64,000 nucleotides of DNA from Sapientia aquatica (GTDB lineage: Bacteria; Pseudomonadota; Gammaproteobacteria; Burkholderiales; Burkholderiaceae_D). Of this stretch, positions 24,904-34,670 are shown piece after piece (within the stretch, counting starts at the first letter, position 1; the number at the start of each line of letters is the position of its first letter). The stretch spans positions 1 through 64,000 of the forward strand of contig NZ_SMYL01000008.1 in assembly GCF_004358105.1 (NCBI RefSeq). The letters run 5' to 3'. Below the pieces are notes generated by a model that worked only from the letters and a program-made list of their open reading frames with translations, searched no databases and was not told the DNA's origin. The translations under genes were made by a program, and so were the position numbers.

Positions 24904-27774
24904 CTATCGTTTCACACTAATCGCCTGCCCGCCATAATTAACGGTTTGATCAACAATATCCAGCGTCGTTGCGCTCGATATCCCCGGCTTGATGAAGTGA
25001 ATCTTGAACTGACGTTGAGCGATCATGCCTTGGTACTGCCCTTGGCGTTCACCTATCGTCAAGGTGCCGTTTTTTTCGTTGTAGCTGAGTGGAATCCGAG
25101 TAAATTCGCCGCGCTTGTACGCGTTGCTAACGCCGTCATCTTCGTACAAACTAAACTGACCATCTGCCCCGGTATAAACCGTCAAGGTAATCGGCGCATC
25201 GGGATGTTCATCCACGTATTGGGTGACCGGTCCCATCGGCAAAATTGCACCGGCTTTCACCATCACCGGAATCTGCGTCACGGGTGCTGCGACCTTAACC
25301 GTCGAACCGCCACGGTAAAAGTCGCCAGTATTGAAATCGTACCAATCAGCACCCTTAGGGAGGTACACGTTGCGCGACCGCGCTTGGTATTCCGTTACTG
25401 GTGCCACCATCAGCGCATGACCAAAGAGATATTGATCTTTAATATCTTTCACCTGATTGTCGTGCGGGAAATCCATCACCAAACCGCGCATCACGGTTCC
25501 AGAATCAAAGTAAATATCCGATGCAGTCGAATAGATATACGGCATTAAGCGGTAGCGCAATTTGTCGTACCACACCATCGATTCGCGCATGGCGGAACCT
25601 TCGGGGGAGATCAGATAAATCTCACGCTTAACTACCTCACCATGCGAGCGGAATAAGGGGCTGAATGCACCAAACTGAAACCAGCGCAGATTGAGTTCTT
25701 GCCACTCGTTGACATCGGCTGGATCAATCGCTGCCGCGCCGATAACGCGGTTTTCTTGTGCAGATCCGATTTCGCCGGTCTGAAAGCGCGTCTCTTGCGC
25801 ATAGCCGCCAATATCATGCGTCCAATTGGGAATGCCAGACATGGAGAAGTTCACGCCCGCCGCAATTTGGTCGTATAAATTATTCCAACGCCCTGCCGTA
25901 TCCCCACTCCAGACCGCGACCGCATTGCGCTGAATGCCGGCAAAACCAGAGCGCGACAAGATAAATTGGCGCGTATCCGGTTGATCACGATTAAGTCCGT
26001 CAACCAGCGCCTGGGTATGCATCAAGCTGTAAGGATTAAACGTCACTTCACCCGCGCCATACACTGTTGGGCCGATCAGTTTTTTGAAATCGGCTGGGCG
26101 CGTGTTAGAAAAAACGTCCGGCTCACTGTTATCCATCCACCACGCATCAAACCCAAGGTTGCCCAACTTCGATTTAATTTGGCGGTAGTAAATATCGCGC
26201 GCTTCTTGGGTGTAGGGATCGTAATGGCTGTTTTTGTAGCCGGGGCCAACCCAATCGACATCGCCATTGACCACATTCTGCGTCCACATGTGACCAGCCG
26301 CGGCAAACTCTTGATAGTTCGCTGTATTGGGATAAAACTTGCCCCAGATGGATAACATGATGTGTGCATGATTTTTATGGACCGCATCAACCATGCCTTT
26401 GGGATCGGGGAAACGCTGCGGATCAAAATCGTGCGAACCCCAACCGTCTTCCGGCCAGTAGAACCAATCTTGCACGATGTTATCCAGCGGCCAGCCGCGG
26501 CGTCGGTATTCGTTGACCGTATCGGTGAGTTGCTGCTGCGTTTCGTAACGCTGACGTGACTGCCAAAATCCATACGCCCATTTCGGCATCATCGGTGCTT
26601 GTCCGGTCAATTGACGGTATCCAGCAATCACCTTATCCATGTTGTCCGCACTAATCACGTAATAATTAATGCCCTGCGCAATGTCGGAAGAAAAAGTGAG
26701 TGAATGGCGCTCTGGCTGCGGGAGCGGATTATTGTGCGTGACCGCCACCATGCCGCCCGACGGTTTCCATTCCAGATGAAATTGCACTGGCTTGCCTGGC
26801 TTGAAAGTCACGTCGAAATTGTGATACCAAGGATTCCATCCCTGACGCCAAACATCGAGAATTTGTTTGCCATCCAAACTCAATTTGGCATAGTCGGACG
26901 CGTACAACTGCATTTTATGCACGCCACCAACATCCGAAGTCAACGTGCCATCCCACACCACTTTGGCGTCTTTTAAATCCTTGGGCGCGGCGATTTCTTT
27001 AGGCCAGTTTTCGGCTAAGTCTTTCAAATATTGATAGGCGATATCGGTTTCATGGCGCGTTAGCACCAACTTTCCATCAACGTAATAGCGTGCGGTCAAA
27101 CCACCGGCTTTGCCATCGGCGTCACTAAGTTTTAAATCGCGCACCATTGGCCCATAAGGTGTGCTGTCGCCAAAACGGGAGATCGAATTGTTATCCCACA
27201 AAACGCCGTAATTTTTATCCGAAATCACGAACGGCACCGCCACATCCATATTGTGCTGCGCCAGCAAAACGTCCTCACCATTTAGATTCATCTGCGCATT
27301 TTGATGCTGTCCTAACCCGTAAAACGCATCTTTGGTGCCGTAATTAAAGCCTTCTTTAATCGCCAAGAAAGGCTGGCCAGCGACATCGATTGGCTTAACG
27401 CTTTCCGCCGCCTGCGTCAGGATGGGCTTGCCAGCGGCATTGTAGAAATCGACCTTGCCGTTGGTGAGTGCGACCCGCGCTGAAATTTTCCCTGCGTTGA
27501 GGGTAACTATTCCATTTGCGTTGGTGAGCTTAAATTTACACACGCAAGGCTGCGCGATGGTCATCAGTGATGGCGTTATAATTTTGCCCGCTTGATCCAA
27601 TTTCACGACGTGAATAATGTTATCGCTCATCACATCAAGCCGCACTTCCTTAATGTCACCCTGGGCTGGTCGAACGACAATTCCTGTGCTGGTCTGTTCT
27701 ACCGAATCGACCGCATAACTCGAACCAACAACCGCCAACAACGATACCGCCTGCATGATCGCGCTAAATCGCAT
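24904..27774 (-). CDS. GH31 alpha-glucosidase/alpha-xylosidase with PA14 insert
   Basis: 956 residues with a Sec signal peptide (first about 21 residues), so periplasmic or exported. Order: N-terminal beta domain with GLGQHQN, a PA14-like insert at about 230-345 (VWDGTLTSDVGGVHKMQLYASDYAKLSLDG), the GH31 barrel with the nucleophile motif WWMDNSEPD and later WSGDTAGRW, then C-terminal beta domains (DUF5110-like). The PA14 insert in this position is known in the alpha-xylosidases of GH31, which trim xyloglucan oligosaccharides, so that activity is favoured over simple alpha-glucosidase. GGAG precedes the ATG. Confidence 0.9.
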   Translation of the reverse strand: MRFSAIMQAVSLLAVVGSSYAVDSVEQTSTGIVVRPAQGDIKEVRLDVMSDNIIHVVKLDQAGKIITPSLMTIAQPCVCKFKLTNANGIVTLNAGKISARVALTNGKVDFYNAAGKPILTQAAESVKPIDVAGQPFLAIKEGFNYGTKDAFYGLGQHQNAQMNLNGEDVLLAQHNMDVAVPFVISDKNYGVLWDNNSISRFGDSTPYGPMVRDLKLSDADGKAGGLTARYYVDGKLVLTRHETDIAYQYLKDLAENWPKEIAAPKDLKDAKVVWDGTLTSDVGGVHKMQLYASDYAKLSLDGKQILDVWRQGWNPWYHNFDVTFKPGKPVQFHLEWKPSGGMVAVTHNNPLPQPERHSLTFSSDIAQGINYYVISADNMDKVIAGYRQLTGQAPMMPKWAYGFWQSRQRYETQQQLTDTVNEYRRRGWPLDNIVQDWFYWPEDGWGSHDFDPQRFPDPKGMVDAVHKNHAHIMLSIWGKFYPNTANYQEFAAAGHMWTQNVVNGDVDWVGPGYKNSHYDPYTQEARDIYYRQIKSKLGNLGFDAWWMDNSEPDVFSNTRPADFKKLIGPTVYGAGEVTFNPYSLMHTQALVDGLNRDQPDTRQFILSRSGFAGIQRNAVAVWSGDTAGRWNNLYDQIAAGVNFSMSGIPNWTHDIGGYAQETRFQTGEIGSAQENRVIGAAAIDPADVNEWQELNLRWFQFGAFSPLFRSHGEVVKREIYLISPEGSAMRESMVWYDKLRYRLMPYIYSTASDIYFDSGTVMRGLVMDFPHDNQVKDIKDQYLFGHALMVAPVTEYQARSRNVYLPKGADWYDFNTGDFYRGGSTVKVAAPVTQIPVMVKAGAILPMGPVTQYVDEHPDAPITLTVYTGADGQFSLYEDDGVSNAYKRGEFTRIPLSYNEKNGTLTIGERQGQYQGMIAQRQFKIHFIKPGISSATTLDIVDQTVNYGGQAISVKR

Positions 27775-27857
27775 AGTGTCTGCTCCAAGATTAAATTTTT
27801 TGATTATTAATTGTAAATTTTTGGCTAGTATATGCGATGTTGGAATTTAGCAATATG

Positions 27858-27895
27858 TAAAAAAATGGGCAAACGTGATTTCAACGCTTGCCCAT
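27858..27895 (-). terminator. terminator of amidohydrolase gene
   Basis: On the minus strand ATGGGCAAGCG...TTTGCCCAT followed by a T7 tract. It lies just after the stop at 27947. Confidence 0.75.
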
Positions 27896-27946
27896 CTACT
27901 TTTACGAGACGGTTTTATTTTTTAGCCGAAAAGTCTAACCAAGGCT

Positions 27947-29722
27947 TTACAGTCCTGCACCAAAAACCTGTTTTCCGGCAAACATCGTGGACAACACCTG
28001 CGCGCCTTTTAGCTCGTCCGCACTGACGGTAAGCACATCCCGATCAATCAACACCAAATCCGCACGTTTGCCCGCGGCTAAGGTGCCGATGCTGCCGAGT
28101 TGATTTAAGACGTCCGCCGCATTTCTGGTGTAGGCGTACAGCATGGCGGCGCGTGGCATGCGCTGCTCGGGGAATAGCACACCCGATGCGCCTAATCGTG
28201 TTTCGGCTTGATACATCGCCTCAAACGGCGCGGCGGTTGAAATTGGCCAGTCACTCGCGCCCGCTATTTCAGCGCCTTTGTCGAGCAAACTTCTGGCGGG
28301 GTACATCGTGCGGTAAATCGCTGGATCAATATACGGTTGCACAATGTCTATCGTGCTCGCGTCGGCTAAGGCCCACAGCAGCTGGAGCGCGGCGATCACA
28401 TTATCTTGGGCAAAGCGCTGCTGATCTTCGGGGGCGACAAACTGAGCGTGCGTGATGACATGCTTAAGTTTGCCATGTGGATTGGCTTTGCGAGCGACTT
28501 CAAAGGCGTCCAAACTCGCCTTTACCGCGCCGTCGCCAATAGCATGAACGTGCACTTGCAACCCATTTTTATCCGCTTGCAGCACCATGGCATTCATCGT
28601 GGCTTGCTTAAACAAAGTCGGTACGATGCGACCGGAATTAATATAGGGCTTGGTTAAGGTTGCGGTCTGGGACGGGAACTCCACCACGCCATCGGCAAAA
28701 ATTTTAATGCCGGGGATAGTTAAGTTATCGACGTCTTTAAATTCGTGCTGCAACTTCTTCACCGTCGCCACTTGCGCGATGCCCTCGTTAGGCGACAACA
28801 CCGGATAGGCGGCAACGTGTGCCGTCAGCGCGCCTTGTTTGGCTAATTCGCGATAAATCGGCAACGTGCCTTTATCAGCGCTTGATAACGGCGTTCCGCT
28901 CGCGTCGCCGATGGCTGCGGCGTCTAACCAACCGGTAATGCCGAGACTATTCATGTATTGCACACCCGCGATTCCGGCGGCATAAAAAGTGCCTGCGCTG
29001 GGCTTAGGCAGGCTTTGTTCGATCTTGTTTTTACCAAAATCCACCACAAAGCCGTTCGGCACAAAGTTGGGGTCGAATCCGAAATAGTTTTGTTTATCCG
29101 CTGGCAGTTTACGAAGGTAATCGGCGTTGATTCCGGCGCGCTCGCGCACTGCTTGATTGGCCCACGTGGTGTGAAAATCGCTGCCATTGAGCACAATCGG
29201 CATTGTGGCATAACGTCCGTGACTGAGAATCGCATCCAACTCAGCAGCGTGCGCCCAATACCCCAAATCAATGTTGTAGATCACTAAGGTGTCACCCACA
29301 AAACTTTTGTGCGCGTCGATTTGGGCATCAATAAATTTAACTAAATCCGGGATCGAACCATTGGCATCGGCAAAACTGGCCATCACCAAGGTCATGCCGC
29401 CCCACATCGGATGCGCGTGTGCGTCGATCATTCCTGGCATTAAGAACTTGCCTTGCAAATCGACTTTTTTAACCGACTTACCGGCAACTTTTTCCACCTC
29501 GGTTTGTGTGCCAACCGCTACTATTCGGTCGCCCCTAATGGCGATCGCTTCAGCATAAGGATGGGCGTATTCGGCCGTGAATATATGGGCATTGAAATAC
29601 AAGGTGGTGTCTGACTTTGTTGATAACTCCGCCGCTTGCACCGATGCACCGATAGCCCACGCTGCCATCGCCATACAGGCTAATTTTGTGAGCTGTCCAA
29701 ACCGTGGCAATTGTTGTTGCAT
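27947..29722 (-). CDS. amidohydrolase, YtcJ-like
   Basis: 591 residues from ATG 29722, which has GAGGGGAC upstream; a longer frame starts at 29749. A signal peptide (KLACMAMAAWAIGASVQAAE) directs export. The metal site begins with GKFLMPGMIDAHAHP, the later metal ligands sit in VHVHAIGDGA and GASDWPI, and the C-terminal beta domain ends with GKRADLVLIDRDVL. These are the marks of the metal-dependent hydrolases of the amidohydrolase-3/YtcJ group. Substrate unknown; possible amide or carbamate hydrolysis in the periplasm. Confidence 0.9.
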   Translation of the reverse strand: MQQQLPRFGQLTKLACMAMAAWAIGASVQAAELSTKSDTTLYFNAHIFTAEYAHPYAEAIAIRGDRIVAVGTQTEVEKVAGKSVKKVDLQGKFLMPGMIDAHAHPMWGGMTLVMASFADANGSIPDLVKFIDAQIDAHKSFVGDTLVIYNIDLGYWAHAAELDAILSHGRYATMPIVLNGSDFHTTWANQAVRERAGINADYLRKLPADKQNYFGFDPNFVPNGFVVDFGKNKIEQSLPKPSAGTFYAAGIAGVQYMNSLGITGWLDAAAIGDASGTPLSSADKGTLPIYRELAKQGALTAHVAAYPVLSPNEGIAQVATVKKLQHEFKDVDNLTIPGIKIFADGVVEFPSQTATLTKPYINSGRIVPTLFKQATMNAMVLQADKNGLQVHVHAIGDGAVKASLDAFEVARKANPHGKLKHVITHAQFVAPEDQQRFAQDNVIAALQLLWALADASTIDIVQPYIDPAIYRTMYPARSLLDKGAEIAGASDWPISTAAPFEAMYQAETRLGASGVLFPEQRMPRAAMLYAYTRNAADVLNQLGSIGTLAAGKRADLVLIDRDVLTVSADELKGAQVLSTMFAGKQVFGAGL

Positions 29723-29790
29723 TTTTTGTCCCCTCTTCATTTCAAGCAAATTGAGTCAATCAAATCATTGTTCTACCTAACTTCATTGCG

Positions 29791-30291
29791 CTAATCCGTC
29801 GATTCCGCACCCGCCGGACAGTTCGTGCACGCGCCGTCATCGCATAAGGCGCAATACTGATACAGCTCGATTTTGCTTGTGGTGCGCGCAGTGATAACGG
29901 GCTCAATAATGGCCGCCAAAGCGCTTTGCTGCTCACTGTTAATCGCGCTGAGATAGGATTCTGTTGCCTTGGCCCGTAGCGCTAGTATTTTTTTCGCTAG
30001 CGTTGCACCAGCCTTGGTAATTTTCAAACCAACCTGTTTTTTGGCATCCTTATCCAAGCGCGCAATTAGGCCATCTTTCTCTAACCTATCTACCACCCTC
30101 ACCGCCGACGAATGTTGCAGCGACAATGTTTGCGCCAGCCAGCCGATATGAAATTGATCGCAGTTTTGAATACTGACCAAGGCCGTGAGTTCGGACAGTG
30201 AACGCCCAAAAGACGCTTCAAGCTCACGCTCAACATGCGTATTAAGTCCACGGGCAAACGCGGCGATCTGATTCAAATAGGCGGGTGTCAT
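29791..30291 (-). CDS. MarR family regulator with cysteine-rich tail
   Basis: 166 residues. Winged-helix region: ALVSIQNCDQFHIGWLAQTLSLQHSSAVRVVDRLEKDGLIARLDKDAKKQVGLKIT. The tail CALCDDGACTNCPAG has four cysteines in two CxxC/CxxxxC pairs, a feature of a MarR subgroup that could bind a metal or cluster or sense redox state. Six bp separate it from the flavin reductase upstream, so the two are cotranscribed and the regulator probably controls that operon. Confidence 0.88.
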   Translation of the reverse strand: MTPAYLNQIAAFARGLNTHVERELEASFGRSLSELTALVSIQNCDQFHIGWLAQTLSLQHSSAVRVVDRLEKDGLIARLDKDAKKQVGLKITKAGATLAKKILALRAKATESYLSAINSEQQSALAAIIEPVITARTTSKIELYQYCALCDDGACTNCPAGAESTD

Positions 30292-30297
30292 GACGAG

Positions 30298-30861
30298 TTA
30301 TTCCTCAATAGTTGGGACTTTAAATCGTTCTCCGGTGAGAAAGAATTCACCGTTCGAAATATAGTGCATTGTACGTTCTTGTGGATCATCGCCAAAGTCC
30401 CATTGGTTGTCGTGAAAACGATCTGCATCGAAATAGCAGGCCACGACTTCTGCGATAAATAAATCGTAGCGCTGGGTGGCATCCGGAATCACTTTGCATT
30501 CCAGCCAAGCGACACATTCTTCCAACATCGGCGCCGCAATTTTTTGAGCTGGGAAGGTCTTGAGATTAAAGCGTGCGAACTTATCCTCGTCGCGACCGGA
30601 CACTTGCCCCACGCCGACTGTTTCTTCCGCAATGCGACGCTTAGGAACTTGCAGACCGAATTCACCGCTAGCATCAACTAGTTCGCGGGTATGCGCAGCG
30701 GCATCCAGTACCAACAAGATCTTCGGCGGATCATAATCCAGCGGCATCGCCCAAGAAGCGGCCATGACATTCGATTTGCCGCCATGGGCTGAAGTAATGA
30801 TGGTTACTGGGCCGTGGTTTAACAGCTTCCAGGCCTTATCTAAAGGGAGATTGGTGCGCAT
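30298..30861 (-). CDS. flavin reductase-like domain protein
   Basis: 187 residues of the flavin reductase-like (FMN-binding split barrel) family: GPVTIITSAHGGKSNVMAASWAMPLDYDPPKILLVLD is the N-terminal flavin region, with later FGLQVPKRRI and AWLECKV. It probably supplies reduced FMN or acts as a flavoredoxin. Cotranscribed with the MarR regulator. Confidence 0.9.
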   Translation of the reverse strand: MRTNLPLDKAWKLLNHGPVTIITSAHGGKSNVMAASWAMPLDYDPPKILLVLDAAAHTRELVDASGEFGLQVPKRRIAEETVGVGQVSGRDEDKFARFNLKTFPAQKIAAPMLEECVAWLECKVIPDATQRYDLFIAEVVACYFDADRFHDNQWDFGDDPQERTMHYISNGEFFLTGERFKVPTIEE

Positions 30862-30919
30862 GAGTTTTGTACTTTCTTCAAAAAGTTAATGGTTATTTGC
30901 TTAGAAATCGGACGAAAAA

Positions 30920-32269
30920 CTAGCCAGCTATTGCAGCAAGAAATTCATGTGCCGCGCTTAAATACTGTGCAATATGCGCATCAGTGTGGGCAAACGAAAC
31001 TTGTGGCCCCGCCGTTGCCATGGCATCCCACACGCCGCGGTTGGCCATAAATAATTTTCGTGTCGAGATGAATTCAATGTCGATGGATTCGTAGGCTTCG
31101 GCGCCGTTTTTCGGCAATTGCGGCTTCAAGCAGTAACCAGAACGCGGGCCTAAATGCAACGCGCGCCAAGGCAGTTCGAGTTGATCAAAACTCGCTTGTA
31201 AGCCTTGCGCCAACGTTCTGCCCAAATAATTGGTGCGCGCATAGTTTTCTGGTGTGAGTACGTTTTCCAATGCGGTTTTGGCGGCGAGGATGGATAAGGT
31301 ATTGGCGTAAGTCGTGCCACCCGCAGCGATACCCGGTTCGCCCAAGTCGATTTGCGTATGTGCATCGACAAAATCGGCTACCTCCTTTGACATGCCGTAC
31401 AAGGCAAACGGAATTCCAGTTCCTAGACCTTTACCCAATACCAAAAAGTCGGATTTCAAATTCCACGCGCGGGTTAAACCGCCATAGGCAAACGAAAAAT
31501 TGTGCGCTTCGTCTAAGCAGAATAGCGTCCCATAACGCTGACACAATGCGTACACGGCATCCAGATAACCCGGCTCCGGTTGTACCAAGGTGCAGTTGCT
31601 CAAGGCAGGTTCAGTCAGCACTAAGGCGATGTCGCCTTGCTTGAGCTTTTCTTCGAGAGCGGCTAAGTCGTTAAACGGAACAATCTCCACGCCCTTGGCC
31701 GCCGAATGGGGCAAGCCGAGAACGTAAGGTCGGATTTGTCCGTCCGCTTTTTCTAACATTGTGTCATCCAAATGACCGTGATAATGTCCGGCAAACACCA
31801 GAACTTTGTTACGTTTAGTGATGGTTCGGGCGATCCGAATCACTTCCGTGTTAGCACCGCTTGCAGTCAAGGTAAATTGCCAGAACGGCACGCCGGTGCG
31901 CTCGGCTAAGTTTTCGCACACATCAATCGCTTCTTCAATCGGCAGCAAAAAATGCGCCCCGCGCTGCATGCTTTGTTCCATCGCCCGCTGCACGAAAGAA
32001 TTGGTAAAACCCATCGTCACAGCCAAATCGACCACGTTAAAGTCGAGATAGCTATTGCCATCCACGTCAAAAAAAGTCGGCCCATCGCCGTGCGTGACAT
32101 AGAGGCTGTGATGCCGATACAGTCCGTACATCCACGACATCGGCACGCCGCGCACCATGGATTTTTTGGCTCTTTTTAACATCGCTTCCGACTTAGCCGT
32201 TCTTTGGTTAAACGCGGCCAACTCTACCGATTTCACTCTTTGCAACTTATCCCGATTGATTTGCCTCAT
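30920..32269 (-). CDS. class III aminotransferase (HemL-like fold)
   Basis: 449 residues, PLP-dependent fold type I, class III. The PLP lysine is in VLGKGLGTGIP, with the preceding LCLDEAHNF strand and an AGHYHGHLDD segment that is typical of glutamate-1-semialdehyde aminomutase-like enzymes. It is not certain to be HemL: the N-terminal MSWMYGLYRHHSLYVTHGDG differs, and it probably serves another amino donor. Stands alone. Confidence 0.85.
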   Translation of the reverse strand: MRQINRDKLQRVKSVELAAFNQRTAKSEAMLKRAKKSMVRGVPMSWMYGLYRHHSLYVTHGDGPTFFDVDGNSYLDFNVVDLAVTMGFTNSFVQRAMEQSMQRGAHFLLPIEEAIDVCENLAERTGVPFWQFTLTASGANTEVIRIARTITKRNKVLVFAGHYHGHLDDTMLEKADGQIRPYVLGLPHSAAKGVEIVPFNDLAALEEKLKQGDIALVLTEPALSNCTLVQPEPGYLDAVYALCQRYGTLFCLDEAHNFSFAYGGLTRAWNLKSDFLVLGKGLGTGIPFALYGMSKEVADFVDAHTQIDLGEPGIAAGGTTYANTLSILAAKTALENVLTPENYARTNYLGRTLAQGLQASFDQLELPWRALHLGPRSGYCLKPQLPKNGAEAYESIDIEFISTRKLFMANRGVWDAMATAGPQVSFAHTDAHIAQYLSAAHEFLAAIAG

Positions 32270-32684
32270 GCCTCACTCCATTTATGTATGCAGCAATCAT
32301 ATATCTAGATTTAACAAAGATCAACTGATTTGGTGGCAGATTTAGGAGTTGCATTAATGAGTATTAATTAATAGAAAATCGCCCGACGTAAGGCAAATTG
32401 CAAAGAGCGCCATAGCCCATGTTTAGGCAATTTACAAATAGCTGGGAGAGCACTTTCTGAGGGAATACAAAACTTCTACGGGCGATTGACCTACATATTT
32501 TTGAATCCGAGGCGACATCAAATAATCTTGATCAATATTCGCCTCGGAATTACGGCTCGATTGCGTGCTGAGCCAGTTTGATTGGCCCACTTTGCGGTAG
32601 CAACTGCGTTGCTAAACGTAGCCAGAATTGGATAATCCACCGCACGCCACATGGAGGAGAAATTATCGAATCAAAACGGTTGCG
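32270..32684. other. gene-free region with inverted repeat
   Basis: 415 bp without a gene. CCGAGGCGA (32507-32515) and TCGCCTCGG (32539-32547) can form a 9-bp stem with a 23-nt loop, but no T-tract follows. AATCGCCCG and CGGGCGATT near 32376 and 32479 form a second, looser inverted pair. Confidence 0.4.
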
Positions 32685-34670
32685 CTAATAACTAAAACTC
32701 TTCCCCGGCACAGCCCAAACACTATTGGCCGCGCTACAGGCTGCCAAGGTTAGCGAACTTCCATTTGGTGTTAAGCATTGGCCAGAGCTGGTCAATACGA
32801 GTTGACTGCCAGCGGAGCCAGCAGAGCCGGGCGCGACTGTCCACTGTTGATTTGATGAACCAGCCGCGCACGTCAGCATGACGACATTGCTACCAGCAGA
32901 GCCGGCTGTAGCATTGTTGCTGCCATTCCACGCCGTTAAGCAATAACTGTTTTCGATTTGAATCGTGGAGTCGCTTGCCATTACCCACAACTGGGGCGCA
33001 AATTTAGAACCGCCCGAGGCATGCACTGACGCGGATGTTGGGCAGCTCGCTAAGATGGCGTTGTTAGAGCCTACTGGGTTCCCTGCCGTTTCACCTTGCT
33101 GGGCGGTCAGGCAGCTACCGTTGGCTTTGACTAAGCCTTGCGCTGACGCCTGCGGCGCACCGATTTCGGTCGAGGTTTTGGTGCTAGTGTTAAAGCCCGT
33201 GGTCGCAAAGCTGCTCGGACAGCTTGAGTTGGCATACACATTGGCTGCGCCTAAATTGACCGGACTGCCGCTGGCGCTTTGTGCTTGAATCGAGAATTGG
33301 ACACTGGTGTAAGGTACCGATGTGCAGTCTGTTCTTTTTGAATTCCAGTCAAAATATTCCACCCACTGCGATACGTAAGTCGTCGGTACTAAGGTCGCCG
33401 TGCCGCCCACAAAAATACTACCAATATCAAAACTATCGCCCACGTTGCCGCCCGTGACATCGGTCACATTGGTTTTAAACCACCCGCCGCCTAAGCTGGC
33501 ATTGGGCGTAACCCGAAAGCGGTAAGTGTGTCCGGCCTGCCAGTCGTAGTGATAGCGACATTGCACACCCGCCGATCCATCAGTGGCCGTGCCTGAGACA
33601 GTGCAAAAGCTGCCACCGCCAATTCCGGCAGAAGCTGGTGTGCCGGCTTGCGCATTGGTGGCGCCCCAAAGTGAGAACAAAAATTGTTTGCCGACGCCTT
33701 CCGCACCTGCCACGATTTCGGTTGATTGCAATCCGGTGTAACCACCGAGGCCACCCATTTGGTTACTCCAAAATACGTTGGAATTAGGCCCCGGATCGTT
33801 CATCGGCGTGACGAACATATCGAGCACCGCAACGCCATTCACGCCCGAAGGAAACCACGTATCGCTGTACAGCCCAGGTGTTCTTCCCAAAATCGAAATC
33901 GACGGAACAGCAACGCCGGCAAGCGCGCCGCTGTTAGCTGCGTTGCTGGATGCGATAGTGATCGTATTACTCGCTGGGAGTTGATTGACCGGGGGGATGT
34001 TGATGTTAAACGTGAACACGCATTTACCCGACGCAGGCACGGTGGCATTGGTCAGGGTGACTTGATTGGACGAACTGCTCAATGTTGCGCCGCAGGCCGC
34101 ATTAAAACCCGAAGCGCTAAAGCCCGAAGGGAGAACTACGTTCAAATTAGCCACCGCATTGGACGAGCCGGAATTGGTCAACGTCAACGTCGCGCCGTCA
34201 TGCCCGCCGACGCTCGGCGATGTGCTGCCTAAAGTTAAGGCAGCAGCATAGCTGCCAGCGCTCGTGCTGCCCGCGCTGCTTGAACTCGATCCCGCAGTTG
34301 CGCCTGAGGTTGAGGTTGAGGTTGAGGTTGAGGTTGAGCCAGTGCCAGAATTGGCCGCGGAGCTTCCCGAAGCAGTAGTTGATTCGCTTGTCGTTGCTGT
34401 CGTTGTTCCTGTCGTCGATCCACCCGCCGTTGCTCCCGTTGCGGCCGACCCTGCGCCAGCGGCACTTCCCGCCGCAGCGACACTTCCCGCCGCACCGCCC
34501 CCACCACCGCCGCAAGCGCTCAACAATAGCAAGGATGCGAATCCAAAACTGGTCAGCGCTCGGTTGAGTTGATTACTTACGAGGGAGTCCAAATTCGTGC
34601 TTCGTTGAGGATTTTTGTACGAGCTAGCTTCATTTAAGCCCTTGCGATTCATCCAAGCCACATCATGCAT
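32685..34670 (-). CDS. lipoprotein with Ser/Thr/Gly linker, DUF3472-like and ricin-like domains
   Basis: 661 residues from ATG 34670 (GGAGA at eight bases). The lipobox is LLLLSAC followed by a Gly run. Next comes a low-complexity Ala/Ser/Thr/Gly linker with an ST repeat encoded by a TGAGGT hexamer array, then a beta domain (GATLTLTNSGSSNA...GFNAACGATL) like DUF11/extracellular repeats, then a DUF3472-like region (GLGGYTGLQSTEIVAG...FLFSLWGATNAQAG...HYDWQAGHTYRF), and a C-terminal ricin-type beta-trefoil with repeated QW-like motifs. It is a surface-anchored glycan-binding protein by inference. Confidence 0.75.
   Translation of the reverse strand: MHDVAWMNRKGLNEASSYKNPQRSTNLDSLVSNQLNRALTSFGFASLLLLSACGGGGGGAAGSVAAAGSAAGAGSAATGATAGGSTTGTTTATTSESTTASGSSAANSGTGSTSTSTSTSTSGATAGSSSSSAGSTSAGSYAAALTLGSTSPSVGGHDGATLTLTNSGSSNAVANLNVVLPSGFSASGFNAACGATLSSSSNQVTLTNATVPASGKCVFTFNINIPPVNQLPASNTITIASSNAANSGALAGVAVPSISILGRTPGLYSDTWFPSGVNGVAVLDMFVTPMNDPGPNSNVFWSNQMGGLGGYTGLQSTEIVAGAEGVGKQFLFSLWGATNAQAGTPASAGIGGGSFCTVSGTATDGSAGVQCRYHYDWQAGHTYRFRVTPNASLGGGWFKTNVTDVTGGNVGDSFDIGSIFVGGTATLVPTTYVSQWVEYFDWNSKRTDCTSVPYTSVQFSIQAQSASGSPVNLGAANVYANSSCPSSFATTGFNTSTKTSTEIGAPQASAQGLVKANGSCLTAQQGETAGNPVGSNNAILASCPTSASVHASGGSKFAPQLWVMASDSTIQIENSYCLTAWNGSNNATAGSAGSNVVMLTCAAGSSNQQWTVAPGSAGSAGSQLVLTSSGQCLTPNGSSLTLAACSAANSVWAVPGKSFSY
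34305..34338 (-). repeat. TGAGGT hexanucleotide tandem array
   Basis: Five complete copies plus four bases in the linker of the lipoprotein. On the coding strand it encodes Thr-Ser pairs. Copy-number changes would stay in frame and alter linker length. Confidence 0.9.
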
